Positions 33,654 to 44,709 of a stretch of 64,000 bases of DNA are shown one piece after another. The position numbers were made by a program, and so were the translations under genes. Under the pieces are notes generated by a model that saw only the letters and a list, made by a program, of their open reading frames with translations, searched no databases and was not told the origin of the DNA. Position 1 is the first letter of the stretch, and every line of letters begins with the position of its first letter. This DNA comes from Dallia pectoralis (Eukaryota; Chordata; Actinopteri; Esociformes; Umbridae). The stretch lies in contig CM055757.1 in NCBI GenBank assembly GCA_029465975.1, positions 1,054,001 to 1,118,000 on the forward strand. The letters run 5' to 3'.

Positions 33654-36600
33654 CTAACTCAACAGTGCCTTCCAGGACACTCCGTTGAAAAAGGGGTGAC
33701 ACTTGATATCACTCACGCCACCACCTCCAGAGCCCAGACGATATCCAGCGTCAAACTGCAGTAGCTGTGGAACACAACGGTCACTCAATCAGAAAGCCAA
33801 TTTGAGTTTGTGTATGTGTGAGTTTATCCTGTATACTTCCAGTATTGGCCACATACCTCAGTGAGCAGGGAGGCAGCTGCAGTACTCAGGTGATCTGGGA
33901 TCAGAAGCTGGGTGTGAGAATGCACCCCGGCTGGGTGGAACTGCCACAGAGGCTGGAGGCACAAGAAGAGGCATGTATTTTAAACATTGCCTTCATCATC
34001 ACATTATGTCCCTGCAACCGATATACAATTATAACTGGCCCCGTGGGAAGAAAATTGTCAATAATCAATTAATGCGTGTGAATTTCGTACCTAAGCAAAA
34101 ATTAGGCCAACGTAAAAACAGAATATCAATAGAATCTTATTTACCATTCCAGTAAGAAGTTCAAAAAGCAATGCCCCCAAACTCCACCAATCACAAGCTT
34201 CAGTAATTTTGGACACACCTCCAATCTCTGTTGCCCCAAAAAAAACATATTTTTCAACAGGTTAATTGTTCAATCTAATTAGATGTCTTTGACTAGATGT
34301 CACAATATGTGTAATTCTATGATGTTGAGGTTATTTGAAGATCAATTATATATATTTTACCTGGAGCACAGTACATCTGTTCCATAGCTTTGGAGTTAAT
34401 TTCTGACTGAACTTCACTCCACTGGCCAAAAAATGTCAGACATACCTTTCCTGGTAAAAGAGGACATCTCGATTAAAGTCAGTTGAGAAATACTAACAAC
34501 ATCCCTTAGAGTAAGAGAAGTAATTAAGGTATCTAACCATTGCTGGTGAGCAGAATGTTCTTTGGGTTGAGGTCTCGGCACACAACACCTTGCTGGTGAA
34601 GACTCTCTAGGGCCAGAAGTATCTGAGCTCCTAACAGACGAACCTCTGCCTCAGGCAACCCCGAGCAGCCCTGTCTGTTCCTGTCTCTCCCTATGGATGC
34701 CTTGGTTGGGAACTGGGGCAGGTGGCACCAGCCCTCCACCTCAATGATTTGATCTTCAACCTGTCCATATGATCCCTCAGCCTTTAGTAAGGCCTCCATG
34801 TCCCCCTTCCTACACTGTGGGGTGGGGCCCGGGGTTCTGGGTTCACACACGGTTCCCTTCCCTTGGGGAGTATTCCTGTTCAAAGGGCTCAGCAGCTCCC
34901 AGCCCTCTTCCACCTCCTCCCCTGGCTCTCTGTCAGAAGGCCCCAGATGAAACTTCACCCCGGTGAGTGCCAGAGAGATGCCCGGCTGGGTCCCCTGCTG
35001 TTTCTCAGACCTGTGACAGCCAGGGTCTGGAGACTGGTCAGGGCTCCCTGAGGACGAGCGCATGAGCTGCAGCTTTTTAACTGTAGTGGGACACCCAGCT
35101 CTGCCAGGCTGGGGTATCTCTGTTTTCTTCCTTTCCAAGTTGACCAGGCTCTCCTCAGTACAGTGATCATTTACCTGCTCTTTGTGAACGTTCCCCTCGA
35201 GTTTCTCTGTAACCACGCCGCTTCCTGAACCAGTGTGTCGTTGGAAGCCATTCAGGGTCGAGGTCGCTTTCTCACTAATCTGTTTTTGATTTTGGAGAGG
35301 TAATTGTAATGAAGTGGGAACATAACCTTTCTGTTTATGTAAATAGACAGAATGATTCTTCAAGTTCACTGTTGTTGACGCTGCACCAACGATAGAGGTC
35401 TGAGTTGTATGAGGTACAAGTTTACCTGCAGCTATTTCTATATCAGTTCCAATCACTGCATTGGGCACTGAATTCTCCCAAATCCCAGTGGGCTCAGCTG
35501 CCTTCCATGCTACATCGAAATCAGAACTGGATTTGAATTCCTCGTTTGCAGTGGCCTCATCGTAGGGCTCAGAAATGACAACAGGAGCGTGAACGGTGCT
35601 CAGATGACCGGGGAGACTAATCTTGTCCTGAGATTCAGACTGCAAACACTGACTGTGATGATTATGAGCAGGGATGTCTGTCCTGGTTTTCCCAGATGAG
35701 GAAGCATGTGTGTCCAGACGGCGTGGTGCCGCTGGCCTGGAGTTGTTCTGCAGGCAGCCAGTCTCCTCACAGTAGGAGTGAGTCGTGCAGCTCTCCAGTC
35801 GATGCTGAGCCTCGTGCCAGGACTCAGGGGAGTCCGAGTCTGGGTTCTCGTCATCCTCTCTCTCCAGACAATAGGATGTCCCTGTGTCCCCTATGTTATT
35901 CTGCTGGTAGTCGGAACTGATGGTAGGGGAGGTGTAGCTGTTCTTCAGTTTGATCCTGTGCTGGCTGGGACTGGAGCATTCTGGGTACTCATTGGCCCGT
36001 TCGTTCCGGGCCTTGTGTAGTTTGGAGAAAAGTTTACCACCTACAGAGCATAGAAGGGCAATCATAAAAAATAAACAGTTATATATTCATTTGAGAAAAG
36101 CTATGGATCTTTTTATTCTCTCAGACATCCTTGATCTAAAATGGCTGACGGGCCAAAGAACGGGCCTTGAACTGTTGGTTCACTGTGATGTGCGCAGGTC
36201 AGGTGCGCAGGTCACGTGCGCAGGTCACGTGCGCAGGTCACGTGCGCAGGTCACGTGCGCAGGTCACGTGCGCAGGTCACGTGCGCAGGTCACGTGCGCA
36301 GGTCACGTGCGCAGGCCAGCCTATATTCATTCTGCCATACCTCAGGCCTGAGAGGCGGAGCCTATGTTCATCTTACCCTGAATATGCTCCAGATGAAGAT
36401 ACACAGCGTCCTGGCTGACGTAGTACCGGAGCAGTTTCACCATGTACGGGACTCCCTGGGGGATGATGGTGGGATGGTCCCGACTTTCCCAGCTCGACTT
36501 GGGAAGACACTACGAGAAACCAAACACACGTCTTACTATGCTGCTATTCAAATGTAGCACTGCTGTACTACGCATTTTTCCGTCTTAAATATGTTTATAG

Positions 36601-39600
36601 TTGACAAAAGCAATTTCTATCGGTGCCTGGAAAGCATTTGAGGCACTCCTGCTACCGTATTTTACAATAACAGCTATCTGGTTACAGAAATCAGAGGTGC
36701 ATTTGCACTAAGAGGGTCAGAGTGAAGGGCTTTTAGTCAGATCAATGCTGAAGGTTTCTCAGGAAGAGTATTCCCATCGACTGGGCCGCCACAGAATGGC
36801 TGCCAGGGGTCAGGAGAGTTCAACAGACATCTCAGCATTAGAAATACAGAACATCCACAAAGACAGACATCTGCTCTGCTTTTAACACACGTCTGTCCCC
36901 TCCCTCTGACACACTCTGTAGTGTAGGCTGAGGCATACATACTTACTTTAACAATACATCTCTCCTTGGTTACCAGGCTTTGGACAATCAGGACCTTGGG
37001 TAGAAGACAATTTCAAATATAGTGGGTATTTTGTAAGTACCAGGTTGTGAATGTTTTAGAAATGTTTAAGAAAAGAGTTGTTATTTGATCTAATGGCTAA
37101 TTAAGGAATAACTACAGCCAGGACATCCGGTCAAGAGATTATCATGGCCTGTAAGCGAGTACACGGTAAAACCTTCTGACCTTATCAATGATCCCCACCA
37201 CTTTACACATCTCCAGATCCTCCACCGGGGAGCTCAAGTGTCTGATTGGTCGGAATCTCAGACTGCTGTAGCCCTGGTGAGAAGAAACACATAATTACAC
37301 ATCAGCACAACACAGACAACAGCAATTTGGACATGATATTGTGTTCAGGTCAGAGCTGAAAATAAAGATCAGCGACAAAATAGGATGAAATAAAACAGCA
37401 ATCAGTTAGGCAATGTGTTTACCTTGGTGATAAACTCAATCAGTGATGAACTGACCAGATATGTCTGTGTTTTCCCCTGCCTTTGTTTGTCTCTCTCAAA
37501 AGCAATGATAAACATTGTGTAGCTCAGTCAGTCCCCTCTTTTAGACTCACTAGAGAACATTTGTGGGACACTATGATTGTGATAACTTTATAACTGTATA
37601 ACTACAGTCACGTTACATCACAATATTTAACAGGAAAGACCCAATTTCAGATTAAAAATCCAGTTCCAGCATGTCACATTTAGCATGATTGTTATTCAGT
37701 TAAATGACAATACTGCATCCATATTGGTGCAATTCGAGTCTTAGTAAGTCAAGCCCTGAAAGAAATTATAACCAGTTTCACTTCTCAAAATACAGTTTCA
37801 ACATGTGTTTTTGCTGCTAAACACATGTTGCTTAAACTCTTGTAAAGTCTGATTATTTTGCTGACATGAATATCCAGAGAGCTAAATGTGCGCATAAAAA
37901 AATCAATCACATAAGTTACAGCTGTTTTTCCATAACTTCCTTGAAATCCACTCTGGCTGTCTTTACCTTTTTGATCAATACTCCACACTGAATTACATAC
38001 CGTCCCCTGGTAAGAGTTCCTAATAACTCTGGTTGTCTTCTGTAAAATATTTTGTCTTTTACAGAACTTATAGATATTCGGTCATTGGGTATCTTGCCAA
38101 TTGTAGGTAGAGCAACACTGGACTCATTTCCAAAGTCTTCTGGCAGCAGATCAGAATAAAATACACAGCATCATAAAGAAGAGTAGCATTGTCTGTTACT
38201 CTGAGTCAATCAGGAGGGACTGAACCAGACATGAGTTTTCCCTCAGCTGATTGTATTTATTACCTTTGATTTGCAACCCAAAGCCCCAACCCATTCTAGT
38301 CATTGGCTTGGTAATGTCTAACAATTTAAGTTGAATTGTTTCTGTGACACAAAAGTTACTAATGAATTGTCTGATAACATCATTAGGACTTATTAGACCG
38401 TTTTCATGACACAGTCTAGTCTGGGACAAGAAAAGGAGCTACATTAATGTTAAACATCCCATTAAGCCTTAAACTTACATTAACTAGAGCTGAACAGAGG
38501 CAGATGTTCTCCAGAGCTGGTTCCTAAATGCTGTACGACGTCATCATGCTCTCTTTTATTCCAAATAAAAAGCTGATATTACAATATCGAGATACAGCCT
38601 GACAGCATCCAGTTGCCCAGTTCGAAGCACTCTGGTAGATATAATTTGATTGTCTCTCCAGAATTGGTTGTGACCTTTCTCCAGACAGAGTCAGTGAGCA
38701 TGTGGCACATGCTGGTTGCTCATCATGTGACTCAGTTTTTCCTAGAAGTATATTGTTCAAATACGTGACACCTAAATAGCAGTCAAACAGCTCAATAAAC
38801 AAACTGGCCATACAAATCAATACAAGAGGAGCCGGACAACGAGTATCATTAAATATAATTAATGGTCAAAGGTGTTGATTGCCATTCGGAAGAGTACAAA
38901 TGTTCATCAGGTCAAATCAGGGTTTTGTTAAAAGTTTTTTTGTTACCCCTTGGTGGGGGTTCCCCTTCCCCAGGTTGTCTTGTAGATGGGAGATAAAGAT
39001 TTCCTCTGCCCTCTTCAGATACTGAGTTGTCTTCCTTTTCACTGCCTCACGACGCTCCTTGTTAGGATCCACTGAAAACAGTTCAACCACATCAAGCCTC
39101 AGACCACAGATCTCGCTTTACAAAGTAAAAGAACACTAAACATAAAATGTAGTAATATTGTGGACTTTCAAACTTTCTGTTTGAGTCTAGCAAATCTACA
39201 GCAACATAGAAAGGAACAGAAAGCTGACTAATATAATGTGTGGTTTGGCAGTTGGAGAATCTTTCTCTGACCCAGGTTTATAGTTTTTCACATTCATTAT
39301 TTCATTAATACTTGATATTCAGTTAACCTGAATATTATGCTTTTAACTACCATCAACTTCACAGGTAAGATCAGAATCGTGTTGCAATATTTATAATAAG
39401 CAACAACAAAATTCCAAAACCTATACCAAGACACAATCAATCATTAACTACTGGTTATTTTCAGTAGACGTATTTCAGTGTTTTTGTCTGTGTCATGTGA
39501 GAGAAAGTTTTGTTTTAACCGGTCACACGCTATCTAGAAAATATTAACAATCTATATTCTACCCTGCCGTGATAAGTATGTCTTTTAATTTTTTTTATGC

Positions 39601-39952
39601 ACTTCTTCTGTAGTTGTCTTTTGGGTATATTAGTTGGGTAGTTAGTTAGTTACTTCCCATGTATTTGTCAACCATTATATTTCCTTCTAATGAACTATGT
39701 AACTATTGGGTAGTTTCTGCAGCCGTTGTTCCTTAGCTTTTATCTAAATCAGCCAATCCAGAACTATGCATGTTGTCAGAGCACTGTATAACTCAGCAGT
39801 AGATTTACCACTGTACCTTGAACTCCATTAAGCAGCAGGTCCACCCCATTCTTGTAGTAGCTGAACGCAGCCTCGTAATCTTCACTGACCTCCCTGTCCA
39901 GAGCCATACGGATCTGTTTGGCTGCTTCCACCAGGTAGTCTCTCTTGGCCAT
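33654..39952 (-). CDS. rps6kl1: Ribosomal protein S6 kinase-like 1, MIT domain plus pseudokinase
   Basis: Exons, minus: 39952-39817, 39071-38947, 37273-37181, 36994-36947, 36509-36377, 36040-34538, 34450-34361, 34227-34145, 33952-33857, 33764-33654; all join in frame. The N-terminus is an MIT domain (MAKRDYLVEAAKQIRMALDR), a module that usually binds ESCRT-III or endosomal partners. The kinase fold follows: GYSSLRFRPIRHLSS, VVGIIDKVLIVQ without a Gly-rich loop, a beta3-type lysine (CIVK), IIPQGVPYMVKLLRYY, CRDLNPKNILL, FFGQW, CAPE and DWWSLGALLFELLTG. The DFG aspartate is missing, so it is probably inactive, as in human RPS6KL1. One 1503-bp exon carries a Ser/Gly/Pro-rich insert of over 400 aa inside the kinase fold. 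The start is the first in-frame ATG with a strong context (GCCATGG). Confidence 0.9.
36189..36315. repeat. 13-bp tandem repeat with eight CACGTG E-boxes
   Basis: GTCACGTGCGCAG repeats almost perfectly in the rps6kl1 intron between the exons at 36377 and 36040. Each full unit has the palindromic E-box CACGTG and a CpG-rich GCGC. The first E-box is at 36213 and they recur every 13 bp. Confidence 0.95.
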
Positions 39953-40277
39953 GGCTTTCCCGGTTCTGACTCTGCCCAGTGGAGATCCAGACGGGCCTTG
40001 GAGTGGCACAACATACCAGGTTATTGGTGTTTACTGGGTCTCATCACTCTGTCTGTATATCCTATACCACTTTACTCTCTCTAAAGAAAGTTCATAAAAT
40101 AATCCAGGAATAATCCTTATCCTGGGAGTGATTGATCAAATCTTTCAGACATGCTAAGGTCCAAAGCCACGTGAATATAGATACAGCAGCTCCACAGACC
40201 TATAGTGAAAGAACATCAAACCGAAAGCACAGTGGTGATAACGTGACCTCTGCCATTAGATCAGTAACACGTCCTAC

Positions 40278-41216
40278 CTTTTCTCCCTCGTCCTAGCTGC
40301 AGTGGGACTCATCTCTGGCAGCAGACAGCCGGGTCAGCGGGGGGGGGTTTTCCTCCTCCACTTGACGTTTAAAGTGTTTGATGCTGAGCATGGCGATACG
40401 AAACCTGTCAGAGAGAACAGGAAGTGATTCTGAGTGTGTTGCTTTGGTGTCTCTGCCGAAACATGTGTCTTTAAGCGTGACTCTGAGCATTAATATAGTC
40501 TGACGGTCACATACATTTAAACGCTGTCGGCAGACCCCAGTTGTCAAAGATGTAATAAATGCACTCTGGTTAGCACTTAGCATATCACAAACATGCCCTA
40601 TATAATGTGCAACATGCAGTATCATAATGATATGGGTCTAGCTCTCACCCATCAGTGCTATATAATCCCTAATGCGGTTTAACAAGAGGAAGTATACTAT
40701 CACTGATTGTGGCTGTTGTCGAGATTTATTACATGAAAAACATGCAGTCAGCATCGTGCTGTTTTCCTATTATAAATACAGCAGCATTGTTAATTTCAAT
40801 GACAAAACAATAGTTTTGATCAACCTACAGACCAGCCGGGGTACACATAACAACCACAAGGGATATACACATTTGTTTTTCTTGAATGGGAGAAATGCTT
40901 ACACATCATCCACACATCATGTTCGCCACAACCAGGGAGATGGTATCTTCTAATGAGCAACTGTTACGAAACAGCCATCTGATTCTCAACAACACCACTA
41001 TCAGCATCCCAGATCCGAGATTGGGAGGCAGGCTAAATTAGATCTGAAAACACTAGTTCTGCACACACACACACATACATACACACATGTATCATACCTG
41101 ATGTGATCGCAGCATGCCCTGGACACACAGCCCCAGCAGCAGCCTACGTCCTGAGCAGTCTCGCTCTCCGCACAGACTTCAGTAAAAGGAGCAGAGAGCG
41201 CATCGAGGCGGTCCAT
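40278..41216 (-). other. rps6kl1 5' exons with an upstream reading frame
   Basis: Two probable exons: 41216-41098 (right end not fixed; donor CAG/GTATGAT) and 40404-40278 (acceptor CTGACAG, donor AAAAG/GTAGGA). They join as one frame, MDRLDALSAPF... to IRFRIAMLSIKHFKRQ. That frame ends at a TAG before the second donor, beyond a run of nine C. All three frames stop before the MIT exon, so these exons look like 5' UTR with an upstream ORF, unless an indel or another donor changes this. The promoter probably lies just above 41216. Confidence 0.5.
41040..41090. repeat. Short (CA)n run
   Basis: CACACA and TACATACACACA dinucleotides lie beside the donor of the first rps6kl1 exon. Confidence 0.8.
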
Positions 41217-41577
41217 TGGCTGACAATGATGTCACTAAGGTACCATTACCCACAAGGCCTTCACTTCCCCCATCTCATCCTGACAGATGCAAGATTTAAA
41301 GAGACAGTGCTGTTTTGGTCTTGCTGTGTTTCTAGGCGTACTACTGTATTAGATGTATCTATAGATGATATAGTATACAACAGGATAATAAATTATGAGT
41401 AATGAGTAATGACCTGAAAACATTATATAATAACAGTGTGTATATTTAATAATGTGTGATTGTACTGTATATGTGGACTGACCGGGCTTCAGTACCAGAT
41501 GGAGCCAGCCTCAAGCTGGAACACAAAGAATTACCCCAGGGGAGGGCTTGGTTACAGTGACAGGCATCCCCCAGCCT
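41217..41577. other. Region upstream of rps6kl1
   Basis: About 41217-41350 would hold the rps6kl1 promoter. The rest is short AT-rich spacer without a gene. Confidence 0.35.
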
Positions 41578-42113
41578 AAGCCTGAGATGGGAAAAGGGAA
41601 GGGGAGTAGAGGAGAGGGGCGGAGAAGAGGGGAGGGGGAGTAGAGGGGAGTAGAGGAGAGGGGGAGAAGAGGGGAGGGGGAGTAGAGGAGAGGGGAGGGG
41701 GAGTAGAGGAGAGGGGAGGGGGAGTAGAGGAGAGTAGATGGGATGGGGAGAAGAGGGGAGGGGGAGTAGAGGAGAGGGGAGGGGGTAGAGGGAGAGGGAG
41801 GGGGAGTAGAGCAGAGGGGAGGGGGAGTAGAGGAGAGGGGAGGGGGAGTAGAGGAGAGGGGAGGGGGAGTAGAGGAGAGGGGAGGGGGGTAGAGGAGAGG
41901 GGAGGGGAGTAGAGCAGAGGGGAGGGGGAGTAGAGGAGAGAGGAGGGGGAGTAGAGGAGAGGGGAGGGAGAGTAGAGGAGAGGGGAGGGAGAGTAGAGGA
42001 GAGGGGAGGGGGGTTGAGGAGAGGGGAGGGGGAGTAGAGGAGAGGGGGGGTAGAGGAGAGGGGGAGGAGAGGAGAGGGGGAGGAGAGGAGAGGAGAGGGG
42101 GAGTAGAGTGCAC
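41578..42113. repeat. GA-rich satellite (GGGGAGTAGAGGAGAG)n
   Basis: Purine-only tandem repeats of GGGGGAGTAGAGGAGAGGGG-like units run for over 500 bp. The minus strand is therefore Pro/Ser/Leu-coding in two frames without stops; these are not genes. A long homopurine tract like this can form triplex DNA. Confidence 0.95.
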
Positions 42114-42193
42114 GTATAGAGGTGTAGAGGAGAGAGGGCCCAGTCTATCACAATATACTGTAGCTAGGTTCTAGGCAGTTAAATTATATTTAA

Positions 42194-42843
42194 GGCCACG
42201 TCCACACGAAGCCGGTGCGTTCCCTATCCGATATTTTTTTTCCCGTTCTAAAAAAAAATTCCGTAAACACGGCGCCGTCTCAAGAAATATCTGCGTACAC
42301 ACGAAACCACTGAAACCGACTGAAAACGGTGTAGTATATATGCCAGACCAGTATGGGGCGATGTAATTCTGCCACAGAGATACACAATACACGGAGAAGA
42401 AGACTTTGAGCATGCGCATAACCTTGCTCTCCTGGTTGTCTTTCGCGGTGGATCTAAGAGCATGTGGCGTATGGAGTTGTCCAGTATCGCTTGTTGCTCA
42501 CCACAGTTGCATAGAAGCAATAGATGTTGCTGTAATAAAGCTAGTAGGCTTAAGTAGCTTCTGCAGCACGAACACAATCATGTAGTCTGCCATTATTGTT
42601 GTTGCTGTTACGTGTGACGCAGCCGACACTTGATGTGATGACATCATCGTTTCACAAAATATACGGATTGGCTGTACACACGAAACCGCAAGGGTGTCGT
42701 TTTCAGATTTATCCACTTTGGGACCCGGTTTAAAAAAATAGCGGTTTCAGTCTCCCAAAACGCCGGATCCGTGTGGACGAAACGCCAATACGATAAAAAA
42801 TGTATACGTATACAGCGAAACGCGTCTTCGTGTGGACGGGCCC
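42194..42843. mobile_element. MITE with TAA target duplication
   Basis: Left end GGCCACGTCCACACGAAG and right end CTTCGTGTGGACGGGCCC are inverted repeats. The flanks are TAA (42191-42193) and TAA (42844-42846), consistent with a PIF/Harbinger-type 3-bp duplication. The interior has no transposase frame. Confidence 0.8.
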
Positions 42844-42965
42844 TAAGTCTATCACAATATAGCTATGCGATAAGCGGTTACATTTCAGTCTATTACAATA
42901 TAGCTAGGCTATAAGCGGTTAGATTTCAGTCTATTACAATATAGCTAGGCTCTAGACGGTTAGAT

Positions 42966-43560
42966 GTGGTGCCATGACAACTGGCTAGGGGTGCCGCAAA
43001 ATCTCAGCTTTATTTTCCAATTTAACCCTCTCTCATCAGAATCGGCAAAGATGTTGCCAATCAAATCGCAAGAAGAACTGGCGGAACTTGTTATGGATCG
43101 CACTTTAAAATTAAAATTTTTGTTCCATGCAAAGATTTTTTTTTAAGTTAAAAAGTTATACGGTCAGGTTTAAACAAAGCAAACGATGAACTAAAGAAAA
43201 AAATATTTTGAGTTGTTTATTATTATTTAAAGAGTTAAGTAGCCTATCTTTAAATCTGTTTTGTTCCAATGATTCTCACATACAGTAGCCTAATTGGTTA
43301 AAATCAGTCTTTTGACGTGTGTCCAGTTATAAACGGACAGATGATTCATCTGAAGGGGTTGTTTCGCCTCATATTATGTCTGTTGTGATGCATTCATAAT
43401 AAATGAATGCTGCTGTTTATGCTTCATTTGTTGTTTGCTCATCTGGATATAATTGTATATATGTATGTACATATGTTCGTTTAGGTTAATTGGGTTGGCG
43501 TGCCGTGGGGAAAAAAACACTACAAAGGGGTGCCATGCTTTCAAAAAGTTTGAGAAACAC
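42966..43560. mobile_element. hAT-like fragment with one recognisable end
   Basis: GGGGTGCCGCAAAATCTC lies at the left. At the right are GGGGTGCCATGCTTTCAAAA and AGTTTGAGAAACACTG, a typical hAT non-autonomous end. The matching left terminus (CAGTGTTTCTCAAACT) is absent, so the left end is lost or diverged. A short frame inside (about 42964-43146) is not a gene. Confidence 0.6.
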
Positions 43561-43875
43561 TGCTCTAGATGGTTAGATTTCAGTCTATCACAATATAGAT
43601 AGGCTATAAGCGGTTCGATTTCAGTCGATTACAATATAGCTAGACTCTAGACGATTAGATTTCAGGCTATCACAATATATCTAGGATATAGGTGATTAGA
43701 TTTCAGTCTATTACAATATAGCTAGGCTCTAGGCGGTAAGATTTCAGTCAATCACAATATAGCTAGGCTCTAGACGGTTAGATTTCAGTCTATTACAATA
43801 TAGCTAGGCTCAAGGCAGTTAGATTTCAGTCTATCACAATATAGCTAGGCTCTAGACGGTTAGATTTAAGAAATG

Positions 43876-44709
43876 CAAGTCAGTTTATCAGGCTAATTAA
43901 TGTGTCCATCCCATTCAGACATGGCTGCATGCTATCAGATCGTCATACCACAGGGTTCAGATCACATAGTAGCACCTGTGGTACATGTAGAGGTGCAAGT
44001 GGGTTCAGCTCTTTTTTATTTTTTATCTTTTTTATTTTTTGTATGCATTATTATTTTTGAACGATAGAAACATAGGGAGAAGGGTGTGCTGAAATGGCGC
44101 AGCAGTAAATATGTGTATCAGATATGTGTATCAGAGGCAGTGGTCCAGACCGTTGGGCCAACACATAACAGCTCTCCTCCAATACCTGATCTTGTCACGT
44201 GATGTGTAGGTATTACTAGTGGGGTCTTACCAATGTTAGGGTGAAGGTTGTGGTCTCCCACACTCTTCCTTGGGCTGTACATATCTAGACAGTATTTTAC
44301 ATTTTATAACATTCTTATATAAGTCTTAAATGATGCAATTCTTTCAGCACAGATATTTCCTAATGCTGTGGTGGGTCGTGGGTGTACATCTATCGCTTGT
44401 AACTTTTCTAGACATTAGGAATTAATACGGCCTGGGCTGAATTTATACCAATACTAGCTCTATGTCTTATGTCTATTAAAATATTTCATACTATTAAGCT
44501 ATCTACAACTAACAGGGTACATTTAACATCACTACACCAATTAATTCAGTTGGGTGAGAATACATTTGCGTGGATTTTTATGATGGATCATGGGTATTTA
44601 TTTAGAGTTTGTTTGTAATCCATAGACTGTATAGATGCTACTGATTATTCAGTAAATAGGAGCTAAAAATGAGCAGCAAGGAGCCCATTGATGAGTGTCT
44701 TATTCTGTT
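43876..44709. other. Downstream flank of lrrc74a
   Basis: AT-rich DNA without exons. TTTATT on plus near 44599 could be the minus-strand polyadenylation signal. Confidence 0.4.

Larger units (their letters stand above)
42114..43875. repeat. 41-bp minisatellite split by two transposon insertions
   Basis: The unit carries GGCTCTAGACGGTTAGATTT followed by CAGTCTATCACAATATAGCT. Copies occur at about 42140-42190, 42844-42970 and 43563-43870, separated by a MITE and a hAT-like fragment. Flanking units are recognisably parts of the same array. Confidence 0.88.

Noticed and set aside
36167..36557. Arg/Ala/Cys-repeat frames of 83, 113 and 133 codons
   Set aside because: Products of the 13-bp E-box repeat, whose length is not a multiple of 3; overlaps an rps6kl1 exon on the other strand.
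38037..38160. Possible rps6kl1 exon reading LPEDFGNESSVALP on the minus strand
   Set aside because: Its phase does not fit the flanking exons, which join in frame without it.
38479..38523. Possible 45-bp rps6kl1 exon (EPALENICLCSALVN) with good splice sites
   Set aside because: In phase but without similarity to the family. The flanking exons join directly in the known protein. It could be an alternative exon, so kept only as a note.
41511..42151. 191- and 200-codon Pro/Ser/Leu frames on the minus strand
   Set aside because: Translation of the GA-rich satellite; no domain, start context or splice signals.
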